Source of the DNA: Paracnuella aquatica
GTDB taxonomy: Bacteria; Bacteroidota; Bacteroidia; Chitinophagales; Chitinophagaceae
Direction: 5' to 3'
Length of the DNA stretch: 64,000 bases
Assembly: GCF_003332885.2 (NCBI RefSeq)
Contig: NZ_QOWJ01000006.1
Coordinates: forward strand, 186,001-250,000
Below the pieces are notes generated by a model. That model made no database searches, was not told the origin of the DNA, and worked only from the letters and a program-made list of their open reading frames with translations. Of the stretch, positions 1-8,705 are shown one piece after another. Position numbers and translations under genes: made by a program. Within the stretch, counting starts at the first letter, position 1. Every line of letters begins with the position of its first letter.

Positions 1-1
1 C

Positions 2-1117
2 AATAAAGATGGATGGAGCGATGCCATTGATGCATTAAGCGGACTTAACTTAACCAATACTGATGGTACAGGAAAGCCTAACTACCTCGACATCGATAGT
101 GATGATGATGGTATAACTGATAACGTGGAAGGACAACCAACAGAAACCTATGTGGCTCCGCTTGTAACCGACCCCGATAGCGATGGTATCGACAGCCGTT
201 ACGACAATAACAACGCAGCTTTTGGTGGTGGTGCCAACAACGGCATTACACCCAACAATCACGATTTAACCGATGAGCCCGATTATTTAGACTCCGATAG
301 CGACAACGATGGCGACCCGGACCGCATTGAAGGCAATGACCTGAACAAAAATGCTCGTGCCGATGACCTATCCGGCATCAACACTACGTTGGATACCGAT
401 GGCGACGGCCTGCTCGATTTCTTTGACAATGCAGTTGGGCCCAATGTTACCATTGCCGGATTTGGAAATGGCACCGGTGGCCTCAGTACCGCGCAGCGTA
501 CGCTAACTTCATTCACCGAACGCGACTGGCGCAACAGTGCCTTCAGCCTTAGTGCACAGGCACTCCCGGTTCGTTTTGTATCGGTGCGGGCGGCACAACG
601 CAGCAACGGTACGCTGGTTGAATGGCAGGTAGCCGAAGAGCAAAATGTGCTGCACTACGAAGTGGAACGCAGCTTCAACGGAAGCCGTTTTGAAAAAATA
701 GGTACAGTGGCATACCAACAGGTAGGCACAACCGAAAACAGCTACAGCTTTGTTGATGCATCACCTGCACAACAGGCCCGTTACTACCGCATCCGCCAGG
801 TTGATATTGATGGCAAAGCCATGTACAGCACCACGGTAATGGTGCGGGCCAACAACGCGGCTGCTCCGGCTGCACTGCAGGTTTATCCCAACCCGGTTAC
901 ACCCGCTTCCGTAATTGTTCTGGAAGCCCGCCAGGCACAAAAAGTGCAACTAGTGGTGGTAGATGGTAAAGGCCAGGTGGTAACTCGCCAAACAGTGCAG
1001 GTACAAAAGGGCAGCAATGTGCTCCCGGCCAACCTGGTGCAACCATTTGCAAAAGGCATGTATGTGCTGCTGGCCGAAGTGGATGGAAAAAAGCAACAGG
1101 TAAAATTGATCAAATAA
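2..1117 (+). CDS. T9SS-secreted protein with calcium-binding TSP3-like repeats (3' part)
   Basis: The reading frame is open from the window edge, so the start lies upstream; about 371 codons are visible. The first ~130 residues are aspartate-rich repeats of the DxDxDG type (DSDDDG, DSDGID, DTDGDG), as in thrombospondin type 3 / calcium-binding surface proteins. Next comes a linker, then a fibronectin-III-like module (motifs HYEVERS, YYRIRQVD), then a C-terminal T9SS type A sorting domain (VYPNP, GMYVLLAEVDG, QQVKLIK). Such domains direct export by the type IX secretion system and are removed at the cell surface. The same module plus sorting-domain tail recurs in four other proteins here. The N-terminal domains, and so the biological role, cannot be seen. 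A strong intrinsic terminator follows. Confidence 0.85.
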   Translation, partial: NKDGWSDAIDALSGLNLTNTDGTGKPNYLDIDSDDDGITDNVEGQPTETYVAPLVTDPDSDGIDSRYDNNNAAFGGGANNGITPNNHDLTDEPDYLDSDSDNDGDPDRIEGNDLNKNARADDLSGINTTLDTDGDGLLDFFDNAVGPNVTIAGFGNGTGGLSTAQRTLTSFTERDWRNSAFSLSAQALPVRFVSVRAAQRSNGTLVEWQVAEEQNVLHYEVERSFNGSRFEKIGTVAYQQVGTTENSYSFVDASPAQQARYYRIRQVDIDGKAMYSTTVMVRANNAAAPAALQVYPNPVTPASVIVLEARQAQKVQLVVVDGKGQVVTRQTVQVQKGSNVLPANLVQPFAKGMYVLLAEVDGKKQQVKLIK

Positions 1118-1137
1118 CGACGCAAAGGACACAATAG

Positions 1138-1166
1138 AAAAGCCACCCCACGGGGTGGCTTTTTGT
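1138..1166 (+). terminator. Intrinsic terminator
   Basis: A 12-bp perfect stem (1138-1149 with 1152-1163, core GCCACCCC/GGGGTGGC) with a minimal loop runs into a T-rich tail. It lies 20 nt after the stop codon of the T9SS protein. Confidence 0.9.
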
Positions 1167-1221
1167 TTTTCACTGCATTTACTCCAAGCGCATTTAATGT
1201 TGCATCCTGTTGAAAAGTATA

Positions 1222-1300
1222 GGTCATTCCCAACTTGTTTCGGCATCTCCATTGACCTCCTGAGCTTCCTTAATGTAATGGGATTCGGCACGACGTTCCA
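1222..1300. repeat. Decayed copy of palindromic repeat family A
   Basis: The left arm (GTCATTCCCAACTTG then TTTCGGCATCTCC) matches the left arm of the intact family A palindromes at 6465, 36607, 45836 and 61334. The right arm near 1280-1300 (ATTCGGCACGACG) is badly eroded, so this copy probably no longer forms a good hairpin. Confidence 0.6.
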
Positions 1301-1366
1301 ACAATTCGAAAAGGCAACACGCCAATAATTGGGGGTCGGAAGCATAAAAAATATTTCTTATAAAAA

Positions 1367-1397
1367 TTGGTTTATAAAATAAACTACTTTACGTTTG
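1367..1397 (+). promoter_or_regulatory. Bacteroidota-type promoter of the TonB receptor gene
   Basis: A TTGG at 1367-1370 and TAcgTTTG at 1390-1397, 19 nt apart, fit the Bacteroidota -33/-7 consensus (TTG, 17-23 nt, TAnnTTTG). Transcription would start near 1402, about 14 nt before the ATG at 1416. This argues against the TTG at 1395 as the start. Confidence 0.6.
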
Positions 1398-1415
1398 TTC
1401 TACAATTGCACTAAA

Positions 1416-3659
1416 ATGAAACCCCTGCTGCTCTTACTCTGCGTTTTTTTTACACTGCAAGCCGCTGCGCAAACAACGCTCAGCGGCACCGTAAAAGACG
1501 CCAAATCGCGGCCGGTGGCAGGTGCCAGCGTTTCGCTGAAAGACAGCTACGATGGCGCCACCACCGACAGCACCGGTTCATTTTCATTTACCACTTCGGA
1601 AAGAGGTGCACATCTCCTTACCGTTTCCGCTATTGGTTATAAAACCGGCGAAAAGCAACTGAACCTGGCAGGTTCGCAGGCGCCCATCGCCATTGTTTTG
1701 AAAGAGGCCATCACCGAACTGTCGGCCGTGGTGATTTCTGCCGGTTCGTTCGAAGCATCGGACCGCAAAAAGGGCACGGTGCTCAGCGCCATTGATATTG
1801 CCACTACCGCATCGGGTGAAGGCGATGTAACCGGCGCATTGAAAACGCTGCCCGGTGCCCAGCAGGTGGGCGAAAGCGAAGGACTTTTTGTGCGGGGCGG
1901 TACCGCTGCCGAAACCAAAACCTTCATCGATGGCACGCTGGTGAATAATTTCTTTTTCTCATCGGTGCCCAACGTGGCGCAACGCAGCCGCTTTTCGCCG
2001 TTTATTTTTAAAGGCACTGTGTTCAGCACCGGCGGTTATTCGGCGTTGTACGGGCAGGCACTGTCATCGGCACTTATTCTCGAGAGCATCGACCTGCCGG
2101 AGGAAACATCCGCCACTGTGGGCATTTCGGCCATTGGCCTGAGTGGCGGTTACCAGCAACTGGCTAAGAATAAAAAATGGTCCTGGGGCGGCAACTATTC
2201 CTACAGCGACCTGCGGCCCGCATTTGCCGTGATCAAACAGCGCCAGGACTTTTTTAAAATGCCCATTTTCCACAACGCCGATGCCAACTTCCGAATTAAA
2301 ACATCGGCAACGGGCATGCTGAAATACTATGGTTATTTCAACTGGAGCGACCTTGGTTTTACCACCAATAGCCTCGATACGTTGGGGTTCAACGACCTGT
2401 TTCGGCTGCGCAATGAAAATACCTACCACAACCTGTCTTATCGCGAGGTGCTGGGCCACGGCTGGAAAGTAAACATTGGCACTTCGTTTACCTATAACCG
2501 TGATACAGCAGTAATGGCCCTTGCCAACGGCAAGCAGCAGGAAGTGCTGGTGCAGGGCATGGAGTATAAAAATATGGGCTGGAATAACCGGAGCCGGTTT
2601 TTCAACAGCAAGCTGGTGTTTGAAAAAAAGCTGCGCGGGCTTAGTGCACTACGTATGGGTGCCGAGTACAACCGCAGCGAAGAAGAGCCGCAATTTACAT
2701 TGTACAACGGCGACAAACTAGGCGGCGCCATTACCGATGGGTTAACCGCAGCCTTTGCCGAAGCGGATATGTACCTCACCAACAACCTGGCTGCAAAAAT
2801 GGGTGCCCGTGCCGAGCACAGCAGCCTGCTGCAACGCACCAATTGGGCGCCACGTTTGTCATTGGCTTACAAGGTGGGCACCAACGGGCAAGCATCGCTG
2901 GCGTATGGACAATTTTATCAAAATCCCGAAACGCGTTACCTCAATGGTCCGTCAAGTTTGTTGTTTGCAAAAGCAACGCACTATATAGCGCAATACCAGC
3001 GCATAGCCAGCGATCGTACGTTGCGGCTGGAGGTGTTTTACAAAGACTACGACAACCTGGTGAAAACAAGAACGGAACAAACCCGCGGCATGGCTATCAG
3101 CAATGGCGGCTTTGGATATGCCAAAGGCTTTGAAGCATTTTGGCGCGATAAAAAAACGGTGCGCAACCTTGATTACTGGATCTCGTATTCTTTCCTCGAC
3201 ACCAAGCGTGATTTCCTCGATTACCCCACTTCCATACAGCCCAATTTTGCAGCGCGGCACACGGCGTCGGTTGTAATGAAACGTTTTGTTACGGCATGGA
3301 AAACAGGTTTCAACGCAGCGTATAATTTCAGTAGCCCGCGGCCTTTCTTTTTTATTGCACCTAACGGCGCCGGGCACACGAAGTTTGTGGATCGTGGCGA
3401 AACACCGCCGTATCACAACGTGAGCTTTAGCCTCAATTACCTCCCCAACCTGGGCAAGGCCAATGCGCAAAAGTTTACTGTATTGGTGCTTTCGGTGAGC
3501 AATGTGTTCGGCTTCGACCAGGAGTATGGCCGCAGGTATTCGTTCAACGGGCAGCGGTTTGAGCCCATACTGCCACCCAGCCGCAGGTTTATTTTTATCG
3601 GCGCATTCATTTCGTTTGGTGTAGACCGCAGCCAGGAAGTGATCAACAGTAATTTGTAA
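1416..3659 (+). CDS. TonB-dependent outer-membrane receptor
   Basis: A 747-residue outer-membrane protein. Residues 1-19 are a signal peptide ending AAAQ. Residues ~22-100 form a carboxypeptidase-regulatory-like beta-sandwich (LSGTVKDAKSRPVAGASV...GSFSF). A plug domain follows at ~115-230 (GALKTLPGAQQVGESEGLFVRGG, split motifs) and then a beta-barrel ending in aromatic-rich strands (FIFIGAFISFGV). Such receptors take up a ligand using TonB/ExbBD energy; the substrate cannot be inferred. No SusD-type lipoprotein lies next to it, so it is not a classic Sus pair. It leads a run of six co-directional genes ending in a winged-helix regulator. The ATG at 1416 is chosen because a signal peptide starts there and a -7 box lies just upstream. 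Confidence 0.88.
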   Translation: MKPLLLLLCVFFTLQAAAQTTLSGTVKDAKSRPVAGASVSLKDSYDGATTDSTGSFSFTTSERGAHLLTVSAIGYKTGEKQLNLAGSQAPIAIVLKEAITELSAVVISAGSFEASDRKKGTVLSAIDIATTASGEGDVTGALKTLPGAQQVGESEGLFVRGGTAAETKTFIDGTLVNNFFFSSVPNVAQRSRFSPFIFKGTVFSTGGYSALYGQALSSALILESIDLPEETSATVGISAIGLSGGYQQLAKNKKWSWGGNYSYSDLRPAFAVIKQRQDFFKMPIFHNADANFRIKTSATGMLKYYGYFNWSDLGFTTNSLDTLGFNDLFRLRNENTYHNLSYREVLGHGWKVNIGTSFTYNRDTAVMALANGKQQEVLVQGMEYKNMGWNNRSRFFNSKLVFEKKLRGLSALRMGAEYNRSEEEPQFTLYNGDKLGGAITDGLTAAFAEADMYLTNNLAAKMGARAEHSSLLQRTNWAPRLSLAYKVGTNGQASLAYGQFYQNPETRYLNGPSSLLFAKATHYIAQYQRIASDRTLRLEVFYKDYDNLVKTRTEQTRGMAISNGGFGYAKGFEAFWRDKKTVRNLDYWISYSFLDTKRDFLDYPTSIQPNFAARHTASVVMKRFVTAWKTGFNAAYNFSSPRPFFFIAPNGAGHTKFVDRGETPPYHNVSFSLNYLPNLGKANAQKFTVLVLSVSNVFGFDQEYGRRYSFNGQRFEPILPPSRRFIFIGAFISFGVDRSQEVINSNL

Positions 3660-3704
3660 ACCACATTTTTTACCCTCCATTTTTTACCAGCAAAAAATAC
3701 ATAC

Positions 3705-4001
3705 ATGGAAACACAACACACCAACACGCCACGCGACCCGCAGTTATGGGAACTGGCCAAGCGCCGGGCTTCGTTCCGCGGGCATTTAGTTACCTACCTT
3801 ATTTTTTCGGCCTTTTTCTGGCTAGTTTGGTTTGCCTCCAATGGCCCGCGGTACAACAGCGGTTTGCCTTGGCCGGTATGGCCCATGTTGGGTTGGGGCA
3901 TTGGCGTGCTGTTTCACTACATGGGTGCTTTTGTGGCGCCCAAAACCAACAATGTAGAACGCGAATACCAAAAGCTGCTGGCCCAACGCGACCACGAATG
4001 A
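3705..4001 (+). CDS. 2TM domain-containing small membrane protein
   Basis: A 98-residue protein with a polar N-terminus (LWELAKRRASFRGHL), two membrane helices (~27-46 and ~55-75) separated by a short loop, and a charged C-terminal tail (EREYQKLLAQR). The pattern fits the Bacteroidota 2TM domain family, whose function is not established; the domain also occurs fused to signalling proteins. It starts 45 nt after the TonB receptor and is followed after 51 nt by the next gene, so co-transcription is likely. The role is unknown; it could be an inner-membrane accessory of the receptor cluster. Confidence 0.8.
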   Translation: METQHTNTPRDPQLWELAKRRASFRGHLVTYLIFSAFFWLVWFASNGPRYNSGLPWPVWPMLGWGIGVLFHYMGAFVAPKTNNVEREYQKLLAQRDHE

Positions 4002-4052
4002 ACTGCTTTTTATAAAATAAAAATTGACATCACCACATTTAAAAATACCAAC

Positions 4053-4715
4053 ATGAAAAAGGTTTATTCCTTGCTGCTCCTCCTGTTTTTTTATGGTGCC
4101 GTGCAGGCACAAAGCGATCGGTTTATAGCTGCCATGCAGCAAAAAGTAGCAGCGTTTGATACTACGTTTAGCGTGAACGGCCTCACTGCACTGGCCAACG
4201 ATTTTGAACGCATTGCCGACGCCGAAAAAACACAATGGCTGCCGTATTATTATGCGGCACTGGCGCAGGTAAACGGCGGTATGATGATGACCGGTGGCAA
4301 CATGAATGGTGGCGATGCATCGAAAACAGATCCTATTGCCGACCGTGCCGAAAGCTTGTTGAACAAAGCTGCTGCACTGACCACCGATAACGCCGAACTG
4401 CACGTGGTGCGCAAGATGATTGCTAACCTGCGCATGATGGCCGACCCCATGAACCGCTACATGACCTATGGACAGGAAGGTGCCCGTGCATTGGCAAAAG
4501 CAAAAGAGCTGGACCCGGCCAACCCGCGTGTAACCCTGTTGGAAGCACAGGATAAATTTTATACGCCGGAGCAATTTGGCGGCAGTAAAGATGAAGCCAA
4601 AAAGCTGTTTGAAGAAACGGTAAAACGGCTGGATGCACACAAGCCGCAAACCAGCATTCACCCGCACTGGGGCCGCCCTGCAGCGCAGTATTTTTTAGGT
4701 CAATTTGCAAAATAG
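4053..4715 (+). CDS. Secreted TPR-like hypothetical protein
   Basis: A 220-residue protein with a clear signal peptide (MKKVYSLLLLLFFYGAVQAQ). The mature part is helical and looks like two or three degenerate tetratricopeptide repeats (WLPYYYAALAQ, RAESLLNKAAAL, GARALAKAKELDPANPR, LLEAQDKFYTPEQFGG). A methionine/glycine-rich insertion (GGMMMTGGNMNGG) lies at ~72-84. It is probably periplasmic and may bind proteins through the helical repeats. It is the third gene of the receptor cluster, 51 nt after the 2TM gene and 68 nt before the first polytopic membrane protein gene. I do not recognise a named family. Confidence 0.7.
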   Translation: MKKVYSLLLLLFFYGAVQAQSDRFIAAMQQKVAAFDTTFSVNGLTALANDFERIADAEKTQWLPYYYAALAQVNGGMMMTGGNMNGGDASKTDPIADRAESLLNKAAALTTDNAELHVVRKMIANLRMMADPMNRYMTYGQEGARALAKAKELDPANPRVTLLEAQDKFYTPEQFGGSKDEAKKLFEETVKRLDAHKPQTSIHPHWGRPAAQYFLGQFAK

Positions 4716-4783
4716 TCAACCGGCTTTGGGCAACAAACAGCGAACAGTTGTAAGTTGCCCAAAGTCCATTCAAGCGTTTACAC

Positions 4784-5374
4784 ATGAACCAACCCATGAC
4801 GCCGCTCCAGAGCCTGGAATTGATTGAGGCCATGATTGCCAAAACAAAAAGCAATATGCATGAAAACCGCATTTACTTTTTGTTTTGGGGATGGCTTGCA
4901 TTTGCAGCCATTTTGGGCCAGTTTATTTTAAAGGCCATCTTTGAGTACCGCTATCATTACCTGGTGTGGACCATCACCATACCTGCCATTGTTATTACAA
5001 TTATTTACACCAATAAACACCGCCACAAATCGGCCCGCACCTTCATTGGCGAAAGCATGTCGAACCTGTGGACGGGCATGTGTTTTTCGTTTTTTATCTT
5101 ATCGGTGATCATTACCAGCAGCCCTGCCGGATGGATGAATTCATACCCGTTCTTTATCCTCCTGTATGGTTTGGGCACATTTGTATCGGGCCGCATTTTG
5201 CGGTTCAAACCAATGGTGTTGGGCGGCATTGCCAACTGGGTGCTGGCGGCTATTTGCCCGTGGCTGCCGTACGATTATCAAATGCTGTTGACCGCTGTGG
5301 CACTGCTACTGAGTTATATTATTCCCGGACATTTACTGAAAAATGAAAACGCCCATGTACGACCAGCCCATTAG
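4784..5374 (+). CDS. Polytopic membrane protein, first of a paralogous pair
   Basis: A 196-residue protein with a short cytosolic N-terminal helix (PLQSLELIEAMIAKTKSNM) and about six membrane segments. Landmarks are FLFWGWLAFAAILGQF near 32-48, a GRILRFKPMVLGG loop near 138-150 and a terminal YIIPGHLL. The next gene product has the same architecture and landmarks, so the two are tandem paralogs that may form a heteromer. No transporter or enzyme motif is visible. Its 3' end overlaps the next gene by 32 nt, which indicates translational coupling. Function unknown; the position just before a small winged-helix regulator suggests a regulated membrane module. Confidence 0.75.
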   Translation: MNQPMTPLQSLELIEAMIAKTKSNMHENRIYFLFWGWLAFAAILGQFILKAIFEYRYHYLVWTITIPAIVITIIYTNKHRHKSARTFIGESMSNLWTGMCFSFFILSVIITSSPAGWMNSYPFFILLYGLGTFVSGRILRFKPMVLGGIANWVLAAICPWLPYDYQMLLTAVALLLSYIIPGHLLKNENAHVRPAH

Positions 5375-6038
5375 TGAGCAGCAAAGCCTGCAACTCATTA
5401 CCGAGATGATCCAGAAGGCTAAAAAAGATGTGCACGAACGGGGCACATCGTCCATACTGTGGGGCAGCGTTATTGGCTTTTGCGGCCTGGTGGCTTTTGC
5501 CGAACGGCAATGGAATTTTTACATTGGTTTTGATGTGTGGCTGCTGGCCCTGGTAGCCATTGTGCCGCAGATTTTTATTTCGGTAAAAGAGGCGCGGCAG
5601 CGCAATGTGGTTACGCATATGCAGGCTGCCATGAACAATGTATGGCTGGTGTTTGGCCTGTCGATTTTTGCGCTGATGTTTTATTTCAACGCGGTGCCGG
5701 GTATAACCGAGAGAATGTTGTTGCAGGAAGGCCGGCAGGTGGTGGAGCGGGAGCCCATCACCGGTATAGAGGTGCCGTTCCGGTATTTTATTGCCAGCAG
5801 CAGCTCATTGCTCTTATTGCTCTATGCAATTCCTACGCTGGTTACAGGGCTTACGTTTCGCTTCAAGCCCATGATCGTTGGTGCGGTGTTGTGTTATTGT
5901 TTTTTTGCTGCATCCTTGTTTACCAATTCCAAAACAGACCTGTTGTTTAGCGGTTTGGCGGCCATCTGCAACTGGCTCATTCCTGGCTTAATTTTGCGCA
6001 GCAGATACACAAAGGAAAAAGCAGCACTGGATGTTTAA
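5343..6038 (+). CDS. Polytopic membrane protein, second of a paralogous pair
   Basis: A 231-residue protein sharing the layout of its upstream neighbour: N-terminal helix (QQSLQLITEMIQKAKKDV), an SILWGSVIGFCGL first membrane segment, GLTFRFKPMIVGAV late in the chain and a NWLIPGLIL end. It has an extra ~35-residue loop near 125-160 (ERMLLQEGRQVVEREPIT) that the first paralog lacks. Two ATGs are possible, at 5343 and 5355; both overlap the upstream gene. Its stop overlaps the regulator start by 8 nt (ATGTTTAA). This compact overlap chain strongly implies one transcript. Function unknown. Confidence 0.75.
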   Translation: MKTPMYDQPISEQQSLQLITEMIQKAKKDVHERGTSSILWGSVIGFCGLVAFAERQWNFYIGFDVWLLALVAIVPQIFISVKEARQRNVVTHMQAAMNNVWLVFGLSIFALMFYFNAVPGITERMLLQEGRQVVEREPITGIEVPFRYFIASSSSLLLLLYAIPTLVTGLTFRFKPMIVGAVLCYCFFAASLFTNSKTDLLFSGLAAICNWLIPGLILRSRYTKEKAALDV

Positions 6039-6318
6039 AGACCTGGACCCTATATTACACTCGCAGTTGAGGCTGGCCATTATGTCGCTACTGATTGGCG
6101 TGCAGGAAGCCGAGTTTACTTTTTTAAAAGAAAAGACCGGTGCCACTGCAGGCAACCTGAGTGTGCAGGTGCAAAAGCTAAAAGAAGCAGGTTATATCGA
6201 AGTGGTCAAACAATTCAAAGATAACTACCCGCAAACCCTGTGCAAGATCACCGCCAAAGGCATTGATGCATTTGCGCAATATGTGGAAGATCTGAAAGGT
6301 TATTTAGGAAGGGCATGA
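6031..6318 (+). CDS. Winged-helix transcriptional regulator (HTH_34 / MarR-like)
   Basis: A 95-residue single-domain DNA-binding protein. The sequence runs LDPILHSQLRLAIMSLL, TFLKEKTGATAGNLSVQVQ, LKEAGYIEVVKQF, TLCKITAKGIDAF, which is the winged-helix arrangement of the HTH_34 family. The recognition helix is around residues 45-60 and the wing around 65-80. No ligand or oligomerisation domain is present beyond the C-terminal helix. The start overlaps the preceding membrane protein gene, so it is made with those proteins and may control the cluster by feedback. A perfect terminator follows 40 nt later. Confidence 0.85.
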   Translation: MFKDLDPILHSQLRLAIMSLLIGVQEAEFTFLKEKTGATAGNLSVQVQKLKEAGYIEVVKQFKDNYPQTLCKITAKGIDAFAQYVEDLKGYLGRA

Positions 6319-6358
6319 TGGTGCGATAACTTTGATATTTTTTGCTGGTACATAAATT

Positions 6359-6390
6359 AAAAACCCTGCTACATGGAGCAGGGTTTTTAA
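6359..6390. terminator. Bidirectional-looking intrinsic terminator
   Basis: A perfect 12-bp stem (6359-6370 with 6377-6388, core AACCCTGCT/AGCAGGGTT) has a 6-nt loop and A/T runs on both sides. It ends the receptor-regulator cluster. Confidence 0.88.
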
Positions 6391-6464
6391 TTTGTATAAA
6401 CTGGTATTGATGTACTATTTCTTTTGAATGATGCAACACGTGATAGTTGCCCACCTTTAGTGTC

Positions 6465-6551
6465 TGTCATGCCGAACTCCATTCGGCATCTCCTTATGCT
6501 TTCATAAATCCTGCTATTAGAAGGAGATGCCGAAACAAGTTCGGCATGACA
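6465..6551. repeat. Palindromic repeat family A, copy 1
   Basis: Arms TGTCATGCCGAACTCC... and ...AACAAGTTCGGCATGACA flank a ~29-nt spacer (TTATGCTTTCATAAATC...). The left arm carries the ACTCCATTCGGC variant while the right arm keeps AACAAGTTCGGC. It lies between convergent genes. Other copies are at 36607, 45836 and 61334. Confidence 0.85.
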
Positions 6552-6613
6552 CCTCTTAAAGTTCGACGTATTGCTTACCAGTCAAAAGCTTTTTTTTAAG
6601 CAACTATAGAGTT

Positions 6614-8212
6614 TTATTTCATGATCTTGATCGTAGCAATGTTGGTGTTTGCCGCATCCCACAATTGCAGCAGGTAGAGGCCCGGTGCCAGTTGTGCCAG
6701 TTCTAAAAGAGAGATTTGATTGGCTCCTTTGCTTACTGCAGCCACAGCCGATTTTACCACCTTGCCCGATGCATCGCTAAGCCGTACTTGTACGGTGCCT
6801 GCTGCCGGTGCAGTGTAGCTGATGGCAATGCCATCTTTGAATGGGTTGGGCCAAGCCTGTACAGCCGCTGTAACCGGTGTGGAAAGACGTACGGTAACAT
6901 AGTTGGAGTAGTACAGTTTGCCACCGTTTTCCACCGCTTTGATGCGGTAGTACACTACCGGTGCTGTTGCGTTTTTCAGATCGTCGTTGAAGCGGTAGGT
7001 AAACTGCTCGTTGTTGCCGGCACTGAACACCATGGCAGCATTGGTAAAGTTTTTACCATCGGTGCTGCGTTCTACGATGTAATGATCCATGTCCGCTTCG
7101 CCCAGTACTTTCCAAGTCAGCTTTGCTTTTTGATCCTGCAAGCCAGCGGAGAGTTCCATACCGCGGAGGGGGAGAGTTGTTTCTTCAATCAGTTCGGGCA
7201 AGAATCCTTTAAAAGGCCAGTAGTGGATTTCGCCATAGGCAATGTCTATTGATTTTGCAACTACCTGCCCGTTGGTATTGTTGCCACCCACCTTGTTAAT
7301 CACAGCCAATGGCGCAAACAAAGTTCCGTAGGTCGATTCGCCACCATCCACACCCAGTGTAAGCGAAGTGGTGCCATGAAAATTCCAGATAATATAGCTA
7401 CCGTTGCTTTCCTGTACGCCAGCGAAGTTCGGTGTCTTCCAGGCAAAATGACCCGGGGCCTGAACGTTTATGACCAGGATGCGATCTGCAGCAGGTGCTT
7501 TGTTATCGAAATCAATGGAACCGCGATCTCTTAATGCGTTCAGCTGTTCGCCGGTAAGATTGATGTAGTTTATTTTATCTTTTACCAGGTTGATTTTTGG
7601 GTTTTGCGAGCCTGGAATATTGACTTTATTAAGGACACCCGTGATCAAAGCAGTTGTATTGGTATTCCAACTATTGATCCAATCCGAATAATCTTTGAAA
7701 TCTTCAAAGGTGCCTCCAAAGTCAATTCCGTTTGGTAAGGTTGCACTTCCTTCTGCTTGTTGCCGTTGAACTATCAGCGAGGGATTTGCATCAAAACCGG
7801 CGCCATCTTTATTGAGTTTAAGATTGGTATTAGCACCGTTGTTGTCTTTGTACCAAAGCTTTGAACCTTCGGTATTACGGATACGCAGTACACCTTTATT
7901 GATTTGGGATTGGTTTCCGTTGTTGTAAACAATTTTACCGCCAATCACCATTCCAAAGTTCTCCGTATTATTTTCTGCACCGGTGGGAAAGGTACCTGAA
8001 TTGTTCATCGTAAAAATGGTCTGGCCATTCAGTATCAGGTTGCCGCCGATGGCCACCGGGCCGTGGGTGTCGCCCCTGGTAGCAGTAACATCGCCACTGG
8101 TCATTACATTAAATCCCAATGCTGGCGCCAGCGGGTTGATGGTTTGTGCCGAAGCTGCGAGGGTTGTGGCTGCACATGCGCATGCCAATAGATTGCGTAA
8201 AGTTTTTATCAT
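6614..8212 (-). CDS. Choice-of-anchor A family protein with T9SS sorting domain
   Basis: A 532-residue secreted protein. Residues 1-22 are a signal peptide (ALAASAQ type cleavage). Residues ~27-335 match the 'choice-of-anchor A' adhesin-like beta-helix domain: LGFNVMTSGDVTATRGDTHGPVAIGGN at the start (split motifs), then ILVINVQAPG, IIWNFHGTTSL, YGTLFAPLA. A fibronectin-III-like module (HYIVERSTDGKNF) and a T9SS sorting domain (QAWPNPF, GLYLLQLWD, ATIKIMK) complete it. The family is thought to act in surface adhesion or matrix structure. It is monocistronic, convergent with the regulator cluster, with a -7 box candidate ~160 nt upstream. Confidence 0.85.
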   Translation of the reverse strand: MIKTLRNLLACACAATTLAASAQTINPLAPALGFNVMTSGDVTATRGDTHGPVAIGGNLILNGQTIFTMNNSGTFPTGAENNTENFGMVIGGKIVYNNGNQSQINKGVLRIRNTEGSKLWYKDNNGANTNLKLNKDGAGFDANPSLIVQRQQAEGSATLPNGIDFGGTFEDFKDYSDWINSWNTNTTALITGVLNKVNIPGSQNPKINLVKDKINYINLTGEQLNALRDRGSIDFDNKAPAADRILVINVQAPGHFAWKTPNFAGVQESNGSYIIWNFHGTTSLTLGVDGGESTYGTLFAPLAVINKVGGNNTNGQVVAKSIDIAYGEIHYWPFKGFLPELIEETTLPLRGMELSAGLQDQKAKLTWKVLGEADMDHYIVERSTDGKNFTNAAMVFSAGNNEQFTYRFNDDLKNATAPVVYYRIKAVENGGKLYYSNYVTVRLSTPVTAAVQAWPNPFKDGIAISYTAPAAGTVQVRLSDASGKVVKSAVAAVSKGANQISLLELAQLAPGLYLLQLWDAANTNIATIKIMK

Positions 8213-8705
8213 GCGATAGAATTAATGATTGCAAAAACCTTTGGCTTTCAGGAAAGAGGGAATGGCGGGAATGAGCGCAGTTTCTGGCCGTTGTACAATG
8301 CAGGGAAACTATTCTTAAAACACCCGTGGTAGATTTCTAAGGATCGTTGGGTGGTTATTCAGTTGGATGGTGCAAATATAGGCCAGCTCAACCATAAAAC
8401 AGGTGTTTTCACTTATTTATTTTACTGTTAATTACTAAAGGTGCCCGCCGCTTTATCAAGTGTAAATGCCTGACCTTCGTTTAAATAGGGGCATTTGCCG
8501 GTGAACAGTAACAAAAGGGCGATGAAGGAATCAGGTTTGTTACAATTGCTTGCAATTATCTTGTGCAGGTAGCTGAAAACTATTTTTTATCAAAGTTTTT
8601 CAATAAAAAAGACTGTATTAAAAAGCAGGAAAAGGCAGTTGTGGTCCCATACCACTTTTTCCATTTGAACGATAACCGGTCCCGATTGTTGGACCTTTTT
8701 ATAAC
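8213..8705. other. Intergenic region between divergent genes
   Basis: About 490 bp separate the anchor-A gene from the ABC operon. It is AT-rich around 8390-8440 and 8580-8640, as expected for two divergent promoters. Apart from the -7 box at 8373 I see no ORF, RNA gene or repeat in it. Confidence 0.5.
8373..8380 (-). promoter_or_regulatory. Candidate -7 box for the choice-of-anchor A gene
   Basis: On the minus strand this reads TAtaTTTG. It would give a leader of about 155 nt before the ATG at 8212. No well-spaced -33 TTG is evident, so support is modest. Confidence 0.35.

Noticed and set aside
1416-4001. Polysaccharide utilisation locus (SusCD)
   Set aside because: The TonB receptor has no SusD-like lipoprotein beside it, and no glycoside hydrolase is linked in the cluster.
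3822-4667. 281-residue minus-strand ORF
   Set aside because: It is fully antisense to the 2TM and TPR-like genes, which have signal or membrane features and good spacing; its composition (many Cys, His, Phe) is typical of a shadow frame.
5343-5374. Possible frameshift joining the two membrane protein genes
   Set aside because: Each frame has its own complete helix set and start, and the proteins are paralogs; the overlap is better explained as translational coupling than as a broken fusion.
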